DNA of 64,000 nucleotides. It comes from Carboxylicivirga sediminis (GTDB lineage Bacteria > Bacteroidota > Bacteroidia > Bacteroidales > Marinilabiliaceae). The translations under genes were made by a program, and so were the position numbers. The stretch lies in the NCBI RefSeq assembly GCF_018156225.1, contig NZ_JAGTAR010000020.1:49064-113063 (forward strand), in the 5' to 3' direction. Below, in pieces: positions 9,183-18,645 of the stretch. Under the pieces are notes generated by a model. That model searched no databases and was not told where the DNA came from. It worked only from the letters and a program-made list of their open reading frames with translations. Every line of letters starts with the position of its first letter. Within the stretch, counting starts at the first letter, position 1.

Positions 9183-9280
9183 ACTTTAAGTCGGGTTTTT
9201 GATGGTTTTTACCTAAATTTATAAGCTCAAACAGTGTTTTTCTTATAAGTTGATGTAAGAACCACTCAAAAATCTACAGC

Positions 9281-10081
9281 ATGAAAGTTAATAAGCTTGC
9301 TATTATTGGTGGCGGTAATTTGGGTACCGCCATTGCCAAAGGCCTTTTAGCAAACGGTCTTTTAGAAGCCTCACAGATATACATTACCAGGCGTCGTACT
9401 GCCTTGTTGAATGAGTTTCTGGAAAAGGGTGTTAATGTTTCAAATGATAATCGGCTGGCAGCGTCAGGTGCCGATGTTATCCTCCTTGGTGTTAAACCAT
9501 ATCAGCTTGAGCAGGTTGTTAAAGAGATTGGTCCTGAGTTAAAAGCTCATACCATTCTTATTTCACTGGCGACGGGAATTTCCTCCGAAAGTATTCAGGG
9601 CTTTAGCTCAGTGAAGCTGCCAATATTCCGTGCTATGCCCAATACAGCTATCGAAATCGGCGAGTCGATGACTTGTGTGTCTGCCTATAATGCTAATCAG
9701 GAGCAGGAAGATTTAGTTCTCAAGTTATTTTCACAGATGGGACAAGCTTTGATTATTCCTGAGGAACTAATGGCGGCATCTACCGTATTGGCTGCTTGTG
9801 GCATAGCTTATGCCATGCGTTTTATAAGAGCAGCAACACAAGGCGGTATCGAAATAGGATTTGGTTCGAAGCTGGCCTTGCAAATTTCTGCCCAAACTAT
9901 TAAAGGAGCAGCTGATTTGTTGATTCAAAAGGGGACTCACCCCGAAGATGAGATTGATAAGGTAACAACGCCTCGGGGTGTAACCATATCGGGTCTTAAT
10001 GAGATGGAACACCAGGGCTTTAGCTCTTCATTAATCAAAGGCTTATTAACGTCGTTTAATAAAATTGAAAACGGAAAGTAG
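9281..10081 (+). CDS. proC: Pyrroline-5-carboxylate reductase
   Basis: Last step of proline synthesis: reduces P5C to proline with NAD(P)H. The dinucleotide loop GGGNLG is at residues 10-15 and is followed by TAIAKGLL. The C-terminal helical dimerisation domain carries the family signature near 165-235 (GIAYAMRFIRA, TTPRGVTISGL). The length of 266 residues is typical. It is 3 nt upstream of proB, in a proC-proB-proA run. Confidence 0.95.
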   Translation: MKVNKLAIIGGGNLGTAIAKGLLANGLLEASQIYITRRRTALLNEFLEKGVNVSNDNRLAASGADVILLGVKPYQLEQVVKEIGPELKAHTILISLATGISSESIQGFSSVKLPIFRAMPNTAIEIGESMTCVSAYNANQEQEDLVLKLFSQMGQALIIPEELMAASTVLAACGIAYAMRFIRAATQGGIEIGFGSKLALQISAQTIKGAADLLIQKGTHPEDEIDKVTTPRGVTISGLNEMEHQGFSSSLIKGLLTSFNKIENGK

Positions 10082-10084
10082 TGC

Positions 10085-11173
10085 ATGTACGATAAGGTTT
10101 GTATAAAGATTGGCTCTAATGTGTTGGCTAATTCTGAAGGCGGCTTGAATAAGAGTCGTATCAATGAATTAGTGATGCAGATCGCCCGCTTGCATAAGGC
10201 AGGTAAAAAGATGGTGTTGGTGTCGTCAGGTGCCGTTGCTGCGGCCCGCAACTCTGTGGCTGTAGATAAAAAGATGGATCGGGTATCGCAGCGTCAGCTA
10301 TTGTCATCGGTTGGGCAAGTGAAGTTGATGAACCTATACGCTCAACTGTTCGATTTGCATGATATTCCAATAGCCCAGGTGCTGGTAACTAAACAAGATT
10401 TTAGTACCCGGGAGCATTACCTCAATATGAAAAATTGTGTAGAGGCCTTGTGGGAAAGTGGGGTTTTACCGGTTGTTAATGAAAATGATGCGGTGTCTGT
10501 TACAGCCCTTATGTTTACAGATAATGATGAGCTGAGCGGAATGATGGCTTCGATGATGCAGTGTGACGGATTAATCATCTTGTCAAATGTGGATGGAATT
10601 TATAATGGGCATCCGGATGATGAGGATGCCAATGTGATTCCTGTTATCCAGGCCGATGAAAAAGATTTATCGAAATACATATCAGCCGCCAAATCTGATT
10701 TTGGGCGTGGTGGTATGCTAACCAAGTGCCGTGTTGCTCAAAAGTCTGCCATGTCAGGTATTCATGTACACATTGCCAATGGTCAGCAAGACGGTATTCT
10801 TACGGATTTGTTCACCGATTGCAAAGCAATAAGGCATACACATTTCACTGCCGGGGAGGGCTATCCGGCCGTTAAACAGTGGATTGCATACTCCGAAGGT
10901 TTTGCAAAAGCAGAGGTGTGTATTAACCAAGGAGCCATCGAAGCCTTGTGCTCATCTAAAGCTACCAGCCTGTTATTGGCTGGAGTGGTTGAGTTTTCGG
11001 GTGATTTTGAAAAAGGCGATCTGATAAAAATAGTGAATGAACAGAAGCAGACCATTGGTATTGGTAAGGCTTCATATAGTATAGATAAAGCAAACAAACA
11101 CAGACAGGATAGTAAGTACAAGCCATTGGTGCATTACGATTACCTGTATGTTTTTCCTGAATTTTTAAGTTGA
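10085..11173 (+). CDS. proB: Glutamate 5-kinase
   Basis: Phosphorylates glutamate to glutamyl-5-phosphate, the committed proline step. An amino-acid-kinase domain spans about 1-255, with the IKIGSNVLAN N-terminal loop, VVSSGAVAAAR (45-55) and NENDAVSV (near 138). The C-terminal 90 residues (near 270-355) fit a PUA domain (GAIEALCSSKATSLLLAGVV). The 362-residue length supports the two-domain form. It is followed by proA after 18 bp. Confidence 0.94.
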   Translation: MYDKVCIKIGSNVLANSEGGLNKSRINELVMQIARLHKAGKKMVLVSSGAVAAARNSVAVDKKMDRVSQRQLLSSVGQVKLMNLYAQLFDLHDIPIAQVLVTKQDFSTREHYLNMKNCVEALWESGVLPVVNENDAVSVTALMFTDNDELSGMMASMMQCDGLIILSNVDGIYNGHPDDEDANVIPVIQADEKDLSKYISAAKSDFGRGGMLTKCRVAQKSAMSGIHVHIANGQQDGILTDLFTDCKAIRHTHFTAGEGYPAVKQWIAYSEGFAKAEVCINQGAIEALCSSKATSLLLAGVVEFSGDFEKGDLIKIVNEQKQTIGIGKASYSIDKANKHRQDSKYKPLVHYDYLYVFPEFLS

Positions 11174-11191
11174 ATCATCAAACCTATCACC

Positions 11192-12439
11192 ATGTATCAA
11201 GCATATTTCGAAAGAGTAAAACAAGCCTCAAGGGAACTTACCCGGTTAAGTGCAGATAAGACTGCTGCCGTGTTGGAAGAGCTCAGCAATATGCTGAAAA
11301 ATTCTGTAGCTGATATATTGGCTGCTAATCAAAAGGATTTAGACCGGATGGATGAAGCTGATCCTAAATATGACCGGTTGAAGTTAACGGCTGAGCGTAT
11401 TGAGGGCATTGCAGACGATTTACTAAATGTGGCTAAATTACCTTGTCCTGTTGGCGATATACTCGAAGAACGTACGCTTAATAATGGGCTTAAACTTAAA
11501 AAAATACGCGTAGCTCTAGGTGTTGTAGGTGTGATATATGAGGCACGGCCGAATGTAACGATTGATGTGTTTGCTTTGTGTCTGCGCTCAGGTAATGCCT
11601 GTGTGTTGAAAGGAGGGAGTGATGCTGAATATAGCAATGAGGTGCTGGTGAATATTATTCAGTCGGTTTTGAAATACAAGCAAATTAACCCTGATATTGT
11701 GCAACTGCTGCCGGCTGACCGAAAGGCTACCGATGCTCTAATGGCGGCCGTTGGTTATGTTGATGTGCTGATTCCGAGAGGCTCACAAGGCTTAATTAAT
11801 TCGGTGCGCGATAATGCAAAGTTGCCGGTTATCGAAACAGGTGCCGGCATTGTTCATACCTATTTTGATGCTTCAGGCGATTGGGAACTGGGACAAAAGG
11901 TGGTGTTCAATGCTAAAACACGCCGGGTAAGTGTTTGTAATGCGCTGGATTGCTTAGTGCTTCACAAAAGCCGTTTGAGTGATTTGCCTGTACTGGTGGA
12001 GCCAATGGCTGAAAAACAAGTGGTCGTTTATGCCGATGAAAGCGCTTATGAACATCTGCAGAGTGTATATCCTGATGCGCTTTTGAAAAAAGCCACAGCA
12101 GATGATTTTGGTACTGAGTTCTTGTCGCATAAGCTCGCCATTAAAACGGTAGCGTCTTTTGATGAGGCACTGGATCATATCTATAAATACAGCTCAAAGC
12201 ATAGTGAAGCTATCATTGCTGAGGATCAGGATGTGATTGAGCGCTACCTGAATGAAGTGGATGCCGCAGCTGTGTATGTAAATGCCAGTACCGCTTTTAC
12301 AGATGGAGCTCAGTTTGGTTTGGGTGCAGAAATAGGAATAAGTACGCAAAAACTGCATGCTCGCGGACCTATGGGGCTAAAAGAACTGACTTCTTACAAA
12401 TGGATTGTTATGGGTGAAGGCCAGGTGCGACCTGCCTAA
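11192..12439 (+). CDS. proA: Gamma-glutamyl phosphate reductase
   Basis: Reduces glutamyl-5-phosphate to glutamate semialdehyde (aldehyde dehydrogenase superfamily). The catalytic cysteine is C249 in [21 protein letters not shown] (115-125) and [11 protein letters not shown] (192-202) are typical ProA segments. The length is 415 residues. It closes the proline-gene run. A 271-bp gap with a possible leader peptide separates it from the carbamoyltransferase. Confidence 0.95.
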   Translation: MYQAYFERVKQASRELTRLSADKTAAVLEELSNMLKNSVADILAANQKDLDRMDEADPKYDRLKLTAERIEGIADDLLNVAKLPCPVGDILEERTLNNGLKLKKIRVALGVVGVIYEARPNVTIDVFALCLRSGNACVLKGGSDAEYSNEVLVNIIQSVLKYKQINPDIVQLLPADRKATDALMAAVGYVDVLIPRGSQGLINSVRDNAKLPVIETGAGIVHTYFDASGDWELGQKVVFNAKTRRVSVCNALDCLVLHKSRLSDLPVLVEPMAEKQVVVYADESAYEHLQSVYPDALLKKATADDFGTEFLSHKLAIKTVASFDEALDHIYKYSSKHSEAIIAEDQDVIERYLNEVDAAAVYVNASTAFTDGAQFGLGAEIGISTQKLHARGPMGLKELTSYKWIVMGEGQVRPA

Positions 12440-12620
12440 AATTGTAAGGGGCTTGTTGACAAATGCTATTTTGTTGCATATAGTGCACTAACAAGCGGTA
12501 CCGTGTTAAATAGTAGGCAATTATAGTGGTGAGAGTGACTGTAAATCTGGATCTGGTTTGTCATATTGGTGTCGAAGCCTCAGGCTGCTATTAATATTAT
12601 AAAAAGGAAAAAATAGACAT

Positions 12621-12662
12621 ATGAAACGAGCCATTAGAATTGCTTCTCACGCAGGAGCATGA
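12621..12662 (+). CDS. Possible 13-codon leader peptide before the carbamoyltransferase gene
   Basis: ATG at 12621 opens MKRAIRIASHAGA and stops with TGA at 12660. AGGAAAA lies 11 bases upstream, like a ribosome binding site. Two of its 13 codons are arginine (CGA, AGA). It starts 90 bp before the next gene. No clear terminator hairpin follows, so attenuation is not shown. It may be chance. The rest of the 12440-12710 gap contains nothing else I can name. Confidence 0.25.
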   Translation: MKRAIRIASHAGA

Positions 12663-12710
12663 TTATTTTTGGCGAGTTCCATGTGGCAATAAAGAACAAA
12701 ATATAAACAC

Positions 12711-13661
12711 ATGAAAAGATTTTTAACGGTTGATGATATAGGTGATTTAGGACAAGCTCTAAAAGAAGCTGCCGAAGTTAAAAAAGCACCCTATGCATGG
12801 GATACACTTGGTAAGAACAAAACCATTACCCTGATATTTTTTAACTCAAGTCTGCGAACTCGTCTTAGTACGCAAAAGGCCGCTATGAACCTGGGTATGA
12901 ATGTGATTGTGCTTGATGTTAATAAAGATGGCTGGCAGCTGGAAACCGAATTTGGCGTGGTGATGGATGGTGATAAGCCTGAGCATTTACGTGAGGCAGT
13001 GCCGGTTATTGGTCGTTATTGTGATATCATTGGGGTACGTTCATTTGCCTCTTTTGAAGATAAAAAGGCAGATTATGAAGAGGAAATCCTGAATCAGTTT
13101 ATCAATTTTGCAGGTGTGCCAATTATTAGTATGGAATCTGCCACGCGGCATCCTCTTCAGGCTTTTGCCGATTTATTCACCATAGAAGAATATAAGAATA
13201 AAGAAAGACCTAAAGTTGTGCTTACATGGGCACCACACCCAAGGGCTCTGCCTCAGGCCGTGCCTAATTCCTTTGTTGAGTGGATGAAGGTGGCTGATGT
13301 TGATTTGGTAGTGACACATCCTAAAGGTTATGAGTTGTCATCTGAATTTACCGATGGTGTTACTGTTGAATACGATCAGAAGAAAGCATTTAAGGACGCT
13401 GACTTTATCTATGCTAAAAACTGGGCTTCATATGAGCAGTATGGACAGATTTTAAGTCAGGATAAAAGTTGGACGGTTGATGAAGAAAAGATGTTATTAA
13501 CCAATGATGCCAAGTTCATGCACTGCTTGCCTGTACGTCGTAATATGATTGTGACAGATGGCGTGATTGATAGTGAAAACAGCATTGTGATTGACGAAGC
13601 AGCCAACCGCGTTGTTTCTGCCCAGGTAGTTATTAAACGAATGTTGGAAGCATTAAAATAG
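12711..13661 (+). CDS. argF': N-succinylornithine carbamoyltransferase
   Basis: Transfers a carbamoyl group to N-succinylornithine, giving N-succinylcitrulline. The 316-residue protein has the carbamoyl-phosphate loop FFNSSLRTRLS (43-53), RHPLQAFADL (146-155) and HCLPVRR (271-277). The discriminating position in GDKPEHL is proline, exactly P90. In published work on this family, Pro90 marks the succinyl enzyme of Bacteroides fragilis, whereas the Xanthomonas acetyl enzyme has Glu92 at this place. The whole arginine route in this organism therefore probably runs on succinylated intermediates. It sits 4 bp upstream of argB. Confidence 0.93.
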   Translation: MKRFLTVDDIGDLGQALKEAAEVKKAPYAWDTLGKNKTITLIFFNSSLRTRLSTQKAAMNLGMNVIVLDVNKDGWQLETEFGVVMDGDKPEHLREAVPVIGRYCDIIGVRSFASFEDKKADYEEEILNQFINFAGVPIISMESATRHPLQAFADLFTIEEYKNKERPKVVLTWAPHPRALPQAVPNSFVEWMKVADVDLVVTHPKGYELSSEFTDGVTVEYDQKKAFKDADFIYAKNWASYEQYGQILSQDKSWTVDEEKMLLTNDAKFMHCLPVRRNMIVTDGVIDSENSIVIDEAANRVVSAQVVIKRMLEALK

Positions 13662-13665
13662 GTGT

Positions 13666-14451
13666 ATGCACGATAGATTAACCATTGTAAAAGTTGGAGG
13701 TAAAGTTGTTGAAGAACCGGACGCTTTAAGTTCGTTCATAAAGGATTTTGCCAGTATAGCAGGTCAAAAGATCCTCGTTCACGGAGGAGGACGGTCGGCC
13801 ACAGCTATTGCCAATCAATTAGGAATAGAAACTAAGATGGTGGAGGGGCGGCGTATCACCGATAAGTCCATGCTTGATGTGGTAGTGATGGTGTATGGTG
13901 GTTTAGTAAATAAAAATGTGGTGGCTCAATTGCAGGCGCTCAACAAACAGGCTGTGGGGCTGACTGGTGCCGATTTAGATTTGGTGCGAGCCGTGAAACG
14001 CCCGGTTAAGGATATTGATTATGGGTACGCAGGTGACGTCACTGCCGTAAATACTGAGCATATAGAGGAGCTGATTGCCAATGGTGTTGTGCCTGTGGTA
14101 GCCCCTCTGACGCATAATGGACAAGGACAGTTGCTAAATACCAATGCCGATACCATGGCTGCTGAATTAGCCAAGGCTTTTGCTAAAATCTACCGGGTTC
14201 AACTGGTTTACTGCTTCGAGAAGAAAGGGGTATTGGAAGATCCTTCTAATGATAACTCGGTTATTACTCACCTTAGCTATAGGCTGTTTGATGAGTATAA
14301 ACAAAGTGGCGTGATTAATGAAGGCATGATTCCTAAATTGGATAATGGTTTTTCAGCCATTAAGCATGGTGTTTCTGAGGTGTTTATTACAAATATAGAT
14401 GGTTTAAAGACTGGATTTTCAACAGGAACACAGCTATCCTTTAATGAATAG
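13666..14451 (+). CDS. argB: N-acetyl(succinyl)glutamate kinase
   Basis: Phosphorylates the gamma-carboxyl of N-acylglutamate. It is an amino-acid-kinase fold of 261 residues with VKVGGKVVEE (8-17), LVHGGGRSATAIANQLGI (37-54) and NTNADTMAAELAKA (about 162-175). It sits directly between the succinylornithine carbamoyltransferase and the deacylase, so the natural substrate is probably N-succinylglutamate. The stop overlaps the downstream ATG at 14444. Confidence 0.93.
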   Translation: MHDRLTIVKVGGKVVEEPDALSSFIKDFASIAGQKILVHGGGRSATAIANQLGIETKMVEGRRITDKSMLDVVVMVYGGLVNKNVVAQLQALNKQAVGLTGADLDLVRAVKRPVKDIDYGYAGDVTAVNTEHIEELIANGVVPVVAPLTHNGQGQLLNTNADTMAAELAKAFAKIYRVQLVYCFEKKGVLEDPSNDNSVITHLSYRLFDEYKQSGVINEGMIPKLDNGFSAIKHGVSEVFITNIDGLKTGFSTGTQLSFNE

Positions 14452-15547
14452 TATGACAGATAAATTAGAACTATATTCCAGTGAAGCCATTGAGCTGTTA
14501 AAGGTGCTGATTTCGACCCGGTCATTTAGTCGTGAAGAGGATGAAGTGGCCACCATCATGTTTGACTTCCTTGAGCAAAAGAGCTTGAAGGTGAATCGGC
14601 AGGGCAATAATGTGTGGTGCTGGGCTAAAGCTAAAGATGCCACAAAACCTACTGTTTTATTAAATTCACACCTCGACACAGTAAAACCATCGTCAAAATG
14701 GACGTACGAACCTATTCAGGCAACACTCGAAGAGGATAAGCTAACCGGTTTGGGAAGTAATGATGCAGGTGGACCACTGGTAGCTCTAATGGCTGCATTT
14801 CTTTGCCTGAAAGATGAGGCATTGGATTATAATCTGGTATTTGCCGCAACTGCCGAAGAAGAAATTTCCGGGGCTAATGGAGTGGCATCAATATTACCTG
14901 AGTTAGGTGACATTGATTTGGGTATTGTTGGTGAGCCCACGCAAATGCAAATGGCGGTGGCAGAAAAAGGCCTGATGGTGCTTGATTGTGAAGCACACGG
15001 AAGAACCGGACATGCCGCTCGTGAAGAGGGCGATAATGCATTGTATAAGGCGCTTAAAGATATTGAGTGGTTCAGGATATACAAGTTTGAGAAAGTATCG
15101 CCTCATTTGGGACCGGTTAAGATGACTGTCACGCAAATTGAAGCTGGAAGTCAGCATAATGTTGTACCCGATTTATGCCGTTTTGTGGTTGATGTAAGGT
15201 TTAACGAATGCTATAGTAATGTTGAACTGCATCAATTTATAAGTAGCCAGGTGGAATGTGATGTGAAGCCACGTTCTTACAGGTTGAACAGCTCGGCTAT
15301 TGCTTTGGACCATCCACTGGTCAAAAGAGGTATTGAATTGGGTCTGTCATATTATGGCTCGCCAACCACATCTGATCAGGCCGTAATGAATTTTACAACC
15401 GTTAAAATTGGTTGTGGAGACTCGGCTCGATCACATACGCCCGATGAATATATTTATCTCTCCGAAATTAAGGAAGGCGTTAAGATATACTATGAACTTC
15501 TTAACGGGTTGTGTATTATTGACCAGGACGTTGTTTATAAGAAGTAA
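14444..15547 (+). CDS. argE: M20 deacylase, putative N-succinylcitrulline desuccinylase (ArgE-like)
   Basis: Zinc-dependent M20 peptidase-family amidohydrolase of 367 residues. Metal-ligand motifs are NSHLDTVKPSSKW (near 74-86), the bridging Asp in GLGSNDAGGPL (near 101-111) and the catalytic pair in ATAEEEISGANG (near 132-143). In a succinyl pathway it should release citrulline from N-succinylcitrulline. The family also holds acetylornithine and acetylcitrulline deacetylases. The start may be the ATG at 14444, overlapping argB by 8 nt, or the one at 14453 (MTDKLEL). Confidence 0.85.
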   Translation: MNSMTDKLELYSSEAIELLKVLISTRSFSREEDEVATIMFDFLEQKSLKVNRQGNNVWCWAKAKDATKPTVLLNSHLDTVKPSSKWTYEPIQATLEEDKLTGLGSNDAGGPLVALMAAFLCLKDEALDYNLVFAATAEEEISGANGVASILPELGDIDLGIVGEPTQMQMAVAEKGLMVLDCEAHGRTGHAAREEGDNALYKALKDIEWFRIYKFEKVSPHLGPVKMTVTQIEAGSQHNVVPDLCRFVVDVRFNECYSNVELHQFISSQVECDVKPRSYRLNSSAIALDHPLVKRGIELGLSYYGSPTTSDQAVMNFTTVKIGCGDSARSHTPDEYIYLSEIKEGVKIYYELLNGLCIIDQDVVYKK

Positions 15548-15608
15548 AAATAGTGACATAAGTCATATAAATTACTCAAAAAATATTTAATTATAAATAA
15601 AAAGTAAA

Positions 15609-15616
15609 TATATTTG
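15609..15616 (+). promoter_or_regulatory. Candidate internal promoter for argH-gltA
   Basis: TATATTTG matches the Bacteroidota -7 element TAnnTTTG, in an AT-rich 158-bp gap after argE. No exact -33 TTTG is seen. Transcription would start near 15623, leaving a leader of about 80 nt. Confidence 0.45.
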
Positions 15617-15705
15617 CCAATTCGAAAGATAGAGGTGTTTAATACTAACGAATAGTAACTTTCTTTTGGAGTGGTAGTTATTCAATCAACATAAAAGGAT
15701 AAGTT

Positions 15706-17037
15706 ATGAAGCTTTGGGATAAAGGAACCTCTGTGAATAAACGAATTGAGGAATTTACGGTTGGACGCGACCGTGAGCTGGATGTACTTCTGGCGCCTTT
15801 CGACATATTGGGAACCATGGCGCATATTACCATGCTTGAAGGCGTTGGTTTGTTGTCTAAAGATGAGCTGAATGAGCTGTTGAAGGCACTTAGAGCTATT
15901 TATCAGCAAGCAGTTGATGGCCAGTTTGTAATTGAAGAGGGCATTGAAGATGTGCATTCTCAGGTTGAACTGATGCTAACTCGTCAACTGGGAGATATTG
16001 GTAAGAAGGTTCATAGTGGCCGCTCACGCAATGATCAGGTGTTGGTCGATTTAAAGCTGTATACGCGTAGTCGTATTGAAGATGTGGTAAATGCTGTGGA
16101 CAGACTGTTTAAAATGCTTCAGCATAAGAGTAATGAGCATAAAGATGTGCTGATTCCTGGCTATACGCACCTTCAGGTGGCTATGCCATCATCATTTGGT
16201 GTATGGTTTGGCGCATTTGCCGAAAGTCTGGCCGATGATCTGCTGTTAGTGCAGGCTGCCTGGCGAACAGCTAATCAAAATCCACTTGGCACAGCTGCTG
16301 GTTATGGCTCCTCATTTCCTTTGAACAGGACTCAGACAACCGAATTGTTAGGATTTGAGGATTTGAACTACAATGTGGGCTATGCGCAAATGGCACGTGG
16401 GAAGATGGAACGAACAGTGGCCTATGCCCTGTCTTCTGTTGCTCAAACATTGGGCAAGTTAGCGGTTGACGGCTGTTTGTTTACCAGTCAGAACTTCGGA
16501 TTTCTGAAGTTGCCAGATGAATTGACAACAGGTTCAAGTATTATGCCGCATAAGAAGAACCCGGATGTGTTTGAATTGTTAAGGGCACATTGTAACAAGC
16601 TGCAGGCTTTACCTGAGACAATTGGCATGATAACAGCCAACTTGCCAACAGGTTATTTTAGAGATCTGCAGTTGATTAAAGAAGTGTTTATGCCGGCTTT
16701 TGATGAGTTACTGGACTGTTTGGATGTAGCCACTTTTGCTATCGAGAATATTGAGGTAAAGACTGATGTGATGCAGGATGAGAAGTATAAGCTTGCGTTT
16801 AGTGTTGAGGAAGTGAATAAGTTGGTATTGAGTGGTGTTCCATTCAGGGATGCTTATAAACAAGTTGGTTTGGCAATCGAAGCTGGTCAGTTTGAAACAG
16901 ACGGTAAAGTTAATCATAGTCATGAGGGCTCAATAGGGAACCTATGTAATGATAGGGTTGAACTAAAAAAAGATAAGATAATCAAAGAATTTGGTTTTGA
17001 TAAAGTGGATAAAGCTTTAAAAAGCCTTTTAAAATAA
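15706..17037 (+). CDS. argH: Argininosuccinate lyase
   Basis: Splits argininosuccinate into arginine and fumarate. It belongs to the fumarase/aspartase superfamily; the signature loop SSIMPHKKNPD lies near residues 276-286. VHSQVELMLTRQLGDIGKK and HSGRSRNDQV (near 80-110) are typical of ASL. The length of 443 residues is normal. It is the last arginine-specific enzyme, followed directly by citrate synthase. Confidence 0.96.
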   Translation: MKLWDKGTSVNKRIEEFTVGRDRELDVLLAPFDILGTMAHITMLEGVGLLSKDELNELLKALRAIYQQAVDGQFVIEEGIEDVHSQVELMLTRQLGDIGKKVHSGRSRNDQVLVDLKLYTRSRIEDVVNAVDRLFKMLQHKSNEHKDVLIPGYTHLQVAMPSSFGVWFGAFAESLADDLLLVQAAWRTANQNPLGTAAGYGSSFPLNRTQTTELLGFEDLNYNVGYAQMARGKMERTVAYALSSVAQTLGKLAVDGCLFTSQNFGFLKLPDELTTGSSIMPHKKNPDVFELLRAHCNKLQALPETIGMITANLPTGYFRDLQLIKEVFMPAFDELLDCLDVATFAIENIEVKTDVMQDEKYKLAFSVEEVNKLVLSGVPFRDAYKQVGLAIEAGQFETDGKVNHSHEGSIGNLCNDRVELKKDKIIKEFGFDKVDKALKSLLK

Positions 17038-17045
17038 AATTGCGT

Positions 17046-18386
17046 ATGACATTGTATGAGAAATTGGCGAAGGATGCAGTAGCATCAAGTGATATTGATA
17101 AGTCATTATTTGATACTTTCAGTGTTAAAAGAGGTTTGCGAAATGCCGATTTCTCTGGTGTATTGGTTGGGTTAACCACTATTGGCGATGTTGAGGGCTA
17201 CGATAAAGTAGATGGTAAACTGGTGCCAAAGGATGGTAAACTATTCTATCGCGGAGTTGAGCTCAAGGATCTAGCCAAAGGTTTTCAGTCGAAACAAAGG
17301 CATGGTTTCGAAGAAACGGCCTACCTGTTGTTATCAGGGAGTTTACCAAATACAGAAGAACTGAAAGCCTTTACCAAAGAGCTGGAAGAGGAGCGGCATT
17401 TGCCACCATTCTTTTCAAAGAACATGATTCTTTCTTTACGTGGAAGAGATATCATGAACATGCTGGCTCGTTCTGTGCTGGGGCTATACACAGCCGATGA
17501 TAACGCTGAGGACCTGTCACCAGAGAATCTGCTTAAACAAGCTGTTAGTTTAATTGCTAAATTTCCGGTAATTGTGGCTTACTCGTATTTTGGCATGCGC
17601 CATTCTTTTCAGAAAAAATCGCTGGTCATTCGTCATCCCCAACCAGGTTTAAGTACGGCAGAGAATTTTCTGTATATGCTGAAGGGAGATAACTATTCGA
17701 AACTGGAAGCTGATTTACTTGATCTATCCCTGGTGATACATGCCGAACATGGTGGTGGAAATAACTCGTCCTTTACAACGCGTGTGGTCAGTTCGGCACA
17801 AACCGATACTTATTCGGCCATTGCAGCAGCTTTAGGCTCACTGAAAGGTGGCTTACATGGAGGGGCTAACCTAAAGGTGATGGACATGATGGAGAACATT
17901 AAAGCCAATGTTCAGAACTGGCGCGATGAAAAAGAGATTAAGGCTTACCTTTTAAAAATATTAAATAAAGAAGCATTTGATAATACCGGGAAAATATACG
18001 GTATTGGACATGCCATCTATACTAATTCAGACCCGCGTGCAGTACTGCTCAAAGAGAAGGCCGAAGCACTGGCCATTGAAAAGGGCAGGTTAGATGAGTT
18101 TCACTTATATGCTGCCATTGAACGACTGGCACCTCAGGTTTTCTATGACTTTAAAGGTGCTAATGCAAAAGTTATCTGTGCCAATGTCGATTTCTACAGT
18201 GGGTTTGTATATGATTGCTTACAGATACCGAAAGAAATTTATACGCCAATTTTTGCGGTATCGCGCATTGCAGGATGGTGTGCTCACCGAATTGAAGAAG
18301 TGACTTTCTCAAGTAAACGCATTATTCGTCCGGCATATAAAAATGTATGTGACAGGATTGATTACATAGAATTAGACAATAGATAA
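17046..18386 (+). CDS. gltA: Citrate synthase
   Basis: Condenses acetyl-CoA and oxaloacetate. Catalytic-region motifs are IHAEHGGGNNSSF (near 230-242), LHGGANLKVMDM, YGIGHAIYTNSDPRA (near 317-331, second His) and ANVDFYSGFVYD (near 378-389, catalytic Asp). The product has 446 residues from the ATG at 17046; the frame opens at a TTG at 17040, which I did not use. Lying 8 bp after argH, it makes functional sense: it supplies the route to 2-oxoglutarate, the precursor of glutamate and arginine. A methylcitrate synthase activity cannot be excluded. Confidence 0.92.
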   Translation: MTLYEKLAKDAVASSDIDKSLFDTFSVKRGLRNADFSGVLVGLTTIGDVEGYDKVDGKLVPKDGKLFYRGVELKDLAKGFQSKQRHGFEETAYLLLSGSLPNTEELKAFTKELEEERHLPPFFSKNMILSLRGRDIMNMLARSVLGLYTADDNAEDLSPENLLKQAVSLIAKFPVIVAYSYFGMRHSFQKKSLVIRHPQPGLSTAENFLYMLKGDNYSKLEADLLDLSLVIHAEHGGGNNSSFTTRVVSSAQTDTYSAIAAALGSLKGGLHGGANLKVMDMMENIKANVQNWRDEKEIKAYLLKILNKEAFDNTGKIYGIGHAIYTNSDPRAVLLKEKAEALAIEKGRLDEFHLYAAIERLAPQVFYDFKGANAKVICANVDFYSGFVYDCLQIPKEIYTPIFAVSRIAGWCAHRIEEVTFSSKRIIRPAYKNVCDRIDYIELDNR

Positions 18387-18411
18387 AGAAGAGTTTTTGT
18401 TGATTGGGTAT

Positions 18412-18455
18412 GAGGGACCTTTGCATGGGGGAGATTTGCAGGGTCCCTCTTTTTG
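18412..18455 (+). terminator. Terminator after gltA
   Basis: GAGGGACC (18412-18419) pairs with GGTCCCTC (18442-18449), followed by TTTTTG. The stem is 8 bp with a loop of about 22 nt that can pair further. It ends the arginine-citrate synthase transcript, so carA is transcribed separately. Confidence 0.85.
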
Positions 18456-18522
18456 TATACTTATGCGCTGTGTGAAAAATATATGTTATAAATATGCAAA
18501 CAAAACTTAAAAATTCGGAGGT

Positions 18523-18545
18523 AATGTAAATAATTATTACATTTG
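18523..18545 (+). promoter_or_regulatory. carA promoter with overlapping palindrome
   Basis: TACATTTG (18538-18545) matches the -7 element TAnnTTTG. It overlaps an inverted repeat with 7-bp arms AATGTAA (18523-18529) and TTACATT (18537-18543). The repeat is positioned so that a bound protein would block the promoter. It does not fit the ARG-box spacing, so a pyrimidine or other regulator is possible. Confidence 0.5.
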
Positions 18546-18549
18546 TGCC

Positions 18550-18606
18550 GCATAAGGGAAGCCCTATGCATGCATTTATTCCAATGGACGGATAAATGCA
18601 TTTTTT
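18550..18606 (+). terminator. Two-hairpin leader with attenuator-like terminator before carA
   Basis: Hairpin 1 (18550-18569) pairs GCATA and GGG with CCC and TATGC. Hairpin 2 (18571-18600) pairs TGCATTTAT and CC with GG and ATAAATGCA, then TTTTTT follows at 18601-18606. It lies between the carA promoter and the ATG, and gltA already has its own terminator. Conditional termination in the carA leader is therefore the natural reading. No antiterminator is obvious. Confidence 0.55.
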
Positions 18607-18645
18607 GTGTAGAATTTATTGTAAAAGATTTAAGTATCAGAAGGT

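Noticed and set aside
12440..12620. TTGACA-like sequence near 12456 as a sigma-70-type promoter for argF'.
   Set aside because: Bacteroidota promoters do not use TTGACA; a one-base-short TATTTTG lies after it but not convincingly.
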